From assembly GCA_002345845.1 (NCBI GenBank), contig DDWF01000333.1, forward strand, positions 5,295 through 14,081: a DNA stretch of 8,787 bases, in the 5' to 3' direction. The notes under the pieces are model-generated. The model made no database searches and had not been told where the DNA came from. It worked only from the letters and a program-made list of their open reading frames with translations. Numbering within the stretch: the first letter of the stretch is position 1; each line of letters opens with the position of its first letter. Origin of the DNA: Betaproteobacteria bacterium UBA2293. GTDB lineage: Bacteria > Pseudomonadota > Gammaproteobacteria > Burkholderiales > Rhodocyclaceae. A program made the position numbers and the translations under genes. This document shows, piece by piece, positions 7,826 through 8,787 of the stretch.

Positions 7826-8787
7826 TCAGCGAACGCAGTCTACATAGTAGCGACCGTCGCCGCCCTTGACGAGGCCATGGATGTCGGTTTCGAAGCCGGG
7901 GAAACGGGCATTGAATTCGCGGGCGAACTTCAGGTAGTTGCAGATCGTGGCGTTGAAGCGCTCGCCCGGAATGAGCAGCGGAATGCCCGGCGGGTAGGGG
8001 GTCAGCAAGACGGCAGTAACGCGGCCTTCCAGTTCATCGACCGGCACCCGCTCGATGTCGCGGTGGGCCATCTTGGCGAAGGCATCGGCCGGACGCATGG
8101 CCGGGACCATGTTCGACAGGTACATCTCGGTGGTCAGGCGGGCGACGTCGTTCTGCTTGTAGACGTCGTGGATCTGCTTGCACAGGTCGCGCAGGCCGAC
8201 GCGCTCGTAGCGCGGGTTCTTCTGCACGAATTCGGGCAATACCTTCCACAAGGGGTGGTTCTTGTCGTAATCGTCCTTGAACTGTTGCAGGGCGGTGACC
8301 AGTGTGTTCCAGCGGCCTTTGGTGATGCCGATGGTGAACATGATGAAGAAGCTGTACAGGCCGCACTTCTCGACGATGACGCCATGTTCGGCCAGGTACT
8401 TGGTGACGATCGCCGCCGGGATACCAATTTTGTCGGAGAAATCACCATCGACATCGAGGCCCGGGGTGATTACCGTCGCCTTGATCGGGTCGAGCATATT
8501 GAAGCCGTCAGCCAGCTGGCCGAAGCCGTGCCAGCGCGCGCCGGGCTTCAGCATCCAGGCGTCGCGCTCCTCGATGCCCTCTTCCGACAGATCGTCCGGC
8601 CCCCAGACGGTGAACCACCAGTCGGCGCCCCATTCCTGCTCGACCTTGCGCATGGCGCGGCGGAAGTCGAGCGCCTCGGCAATCGATTCCTCAACCAGCG
8701 CGGTGCCGGCCGGGGCCTCCATCATCGCCGCGGCGACATCGCAGGAAGCGATGATCGAGTACTGCGGCGAAGTCGAGGTGTGCATCA
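7826..8787 (-). CDS. Arginine/lysine/ornithine decarboxylase (PLP fold type I), C-terminal part, 5' end beyond the window
   Basis: The frame is open to the right edge; about 320 C-terminal residues are present. The ATG at 8785 begins MHTSTSPQYSIIASCDVAAA, an internal family motif that follows the PLP-lysine segment, so it is not the start and the catalytic lysine lies outside the window. Members of this family decarboxylate a basic amino acid to a polyamine (agmatine, cadaverine or putrescine), either consuming protons in acid stress or feeding polyamine synthesis. Visible family features are EALDFRRAMRKV, WHGF (fragment 85-88), LDPIKATVITPG, VEKCGLYSFFIMFTIGITKG, LTPYPPGIPLLIPGERF and the C-terminal PGFETDIHGL. 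By eye the text resembles both AdiA and Ldc/Cad proteins, so the substrate cannot be fixed. The stop is 22 bases upstream of the small FecR gene on the same strand, so read-through into that operon is plausible. Confidence 0.93.
   Translation of the reverse strand, partial: MHTSTSPQYSIIASCDVAAAMMEAPAGTALVEESIAEALDFRRAMRKVEQEWGADWWFTVWGPDDLSEEGIEERDAWMLKPGARWHGFGQLADGFNMLDPIKATVITPGLDVDGDFSDKIGIPAAIVTKYLAEHGVIVEKCGLYSFFIMFTIGITKGRWNTLVTALQQFKDDYDKNHPLWKVLPEFVQKNPRYERVGLRDLCKQIHDVYKQNDVARLTTEMYLSNMVPAMRPADAFAKMAHRDIERVPVDELEGRVTAVLLTPYPPGIPLLIPGERFNATICNYLKFAREFNARFPGFETDIHGLVKGGDGRYYVDCVR

Overview
The window looks like chromosomal DNA from a GC-rich Gram-negative bacterium. Betaproteobacteria, perhaps Rhodocyclales-like, is my inference from the style of the proteins and the gene content; no marker gene settles it. 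Almost all of it is coding, no gap exceeds 30 bases, and I found no tRNA, rRNA, CRISPR array, insertion sequence or phage gene.

Left half, plus strand (3-4406): a compact carbon-storage cluster. It starts with the 3' end of an alpha-glucan phosphorylase, then glucose-6-phosphate isomerase (pgi), glycogen synthase (glgA) and dihydrofolate reductase (folA). The first three genes overlap at their stop/start codons (ATGA, then TGATG), so they are probably one translationally coupled transcript. folA follows glgA after 11 bases. GlgA builds the glucan, the phosphorylase releases glucose-1-phosphate from it, and Pgi links glucose-6-phosphate to fructose-6-phosphate. folA has no obvious metabolic link to these and probably just shares the transcript.

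Centre (4392-4426): folA and the minus-strand operon converge with only 5 bases between their stop codons. A long GC-rich hairpin covers both stops and may act as a shared two-way transcription boundary.

Right half, minus strand (8787 down to 4412): the 3' part of a PLP-dependent arginine/lysine/ornithine decarboxylase, followed after 22 bases by a three-gene set. This set is a small secreted FecR-domain protein with a proline-rich tail, a TPR plus outer-membrane-barrel protein resembling the Slam/DUF560 family, and a second secreted FecR-domain protein with a C-terminal beta-rich domain resembling TbpB-type barrels.

The most interesting part is this FecR / Slam-like barrel / FecR-plus-barrel operon. 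Slam proteins (type XI secretion) move TbpB-like barrel proteins across the outer membrane. The arrangement therefore suggests a transporter with its own dedicated cargo, where the cargo carries a periplasmic FecR domain instead of a transferrin- or haem-binding lobe. That is inference from domain resemblance and gene order.
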